A stretch of 42,756 nucleotides of DNA from Chara braunii (Eukaryota > Streptophyta > Charophyceae > Charales > Characeae), in NCBI GenBank assembly GCA_003427395.1, contig BFEA01000834.1:155836-198591 (forward strand). The letters are read 5' to 3'. Within the stretch, counting starts at the first letter, position 1. Each line of letters begins with the position of its first letter. The position numbers were made by a program, and so were the translations under genes. Positions 42,719 to 42,756 of the stretch are shown here, piece after piece. The notes below the pieces were generated by a model. It searched no databases. It was not told where the DNA came from and was given only the letters and a program-made list of their open reading frames with translations.

Positions 42719-42756
<38 letters not shown>
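42641..42756. repeat. compound microsatellite (GATT)n-(GAGT)n-(GT)n
   Basis: GATT tetranucleotides (one interruption near 42660), then GAGT units from about 42704, then GT dinucleotides to the window end. Confidence 0.97.

Overview
This window looks like eukaryotic nuclear DNA from a very repeat-rich genome. I see no intact host protein-coding gene in it. Nearly everything recognisable is transposable-element debris: solo LTRs, LINE copies, SINE-like retroposons, terminal-inverted-repeat elements, a retroposed U2 snRNA fragment, one full-length but dead Ty3/gypsy element, microsatellites and decayed tandem repeats. The LTR-element primer site matches plant initiator tRNA-Met, the U2 fragment resembles plant U2, and the LINEs are of the plant L1 type (endonuclease, RT, zf-RVT knuckle). 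A green-lineage host is therefore likely. A charophyte such as Chara is my guess from the general character of the elements, not something proven here. Scattered N bases lie mainly in the first 3 kb.

Layout. 1-5.8 kb: no genes. It holds a decayed ~30-bp tandem repeat (515-1318), purine-rich 23-bp repeats (~4.15-4.27 kb) and small duplications at 5.0-5.5 kb. 5845-8253: solo LTR, minus orientation. 8.25-12.2 kb: a nest of short elements. These are two TIR elements with GGGCATACTCACA-like ends, a tRNA-derived SINE with near-perfect TSDs, a U2 snRNA retropseudogene with poly-A and TSDs, a small foldback element, and 65-bp and 68-bp repeats. 12.5-14.9 kb: two LINE 3' fragments. 14991-17486: solo LTR, plus orientation, with a 5-bp TSD (GGGAT). 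17.5-18.1 kb: two poly-A-tailed retroposons, the second flanked by the 8-bp TSD GGAACTAG.

19.4-28.5 kb: one long L1-like LINE on the plus strand. ORF1 has a zinc knuckle and RGG box. ORF2 has an AP-type endonuclease, RT and zf-RVT knuckle. Both are broken. A 939-bp (313-codon) segment of ORF2, covering the start of the RT domain through motif A, is present three times in tandem.

29736-41775: a Ty3/gypsy element on the minus strand with ~2.2-kb LTRs. From its 5' end (right side of the window) it reads LTR, PBS, gag, protease remnant, RT, RNase H, PHD-like zinc finger plus integrase, then an extra ORF (ORF3), then LTR. The start codon of ORF3 overlaps the pol stop as ATGA, and ORF3 encodes a protein with a long Glu/Asp-rich tract. 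All reading frames carry stops or shifts, so the copy is dead. Its architecture (PHD-like module plus coupled acidic ORF3) is the most interesting candidate for an undescribed system. 41.8-42.76 kb: AT-rich flank with inverted repeats and a terminal compound microsatellite.
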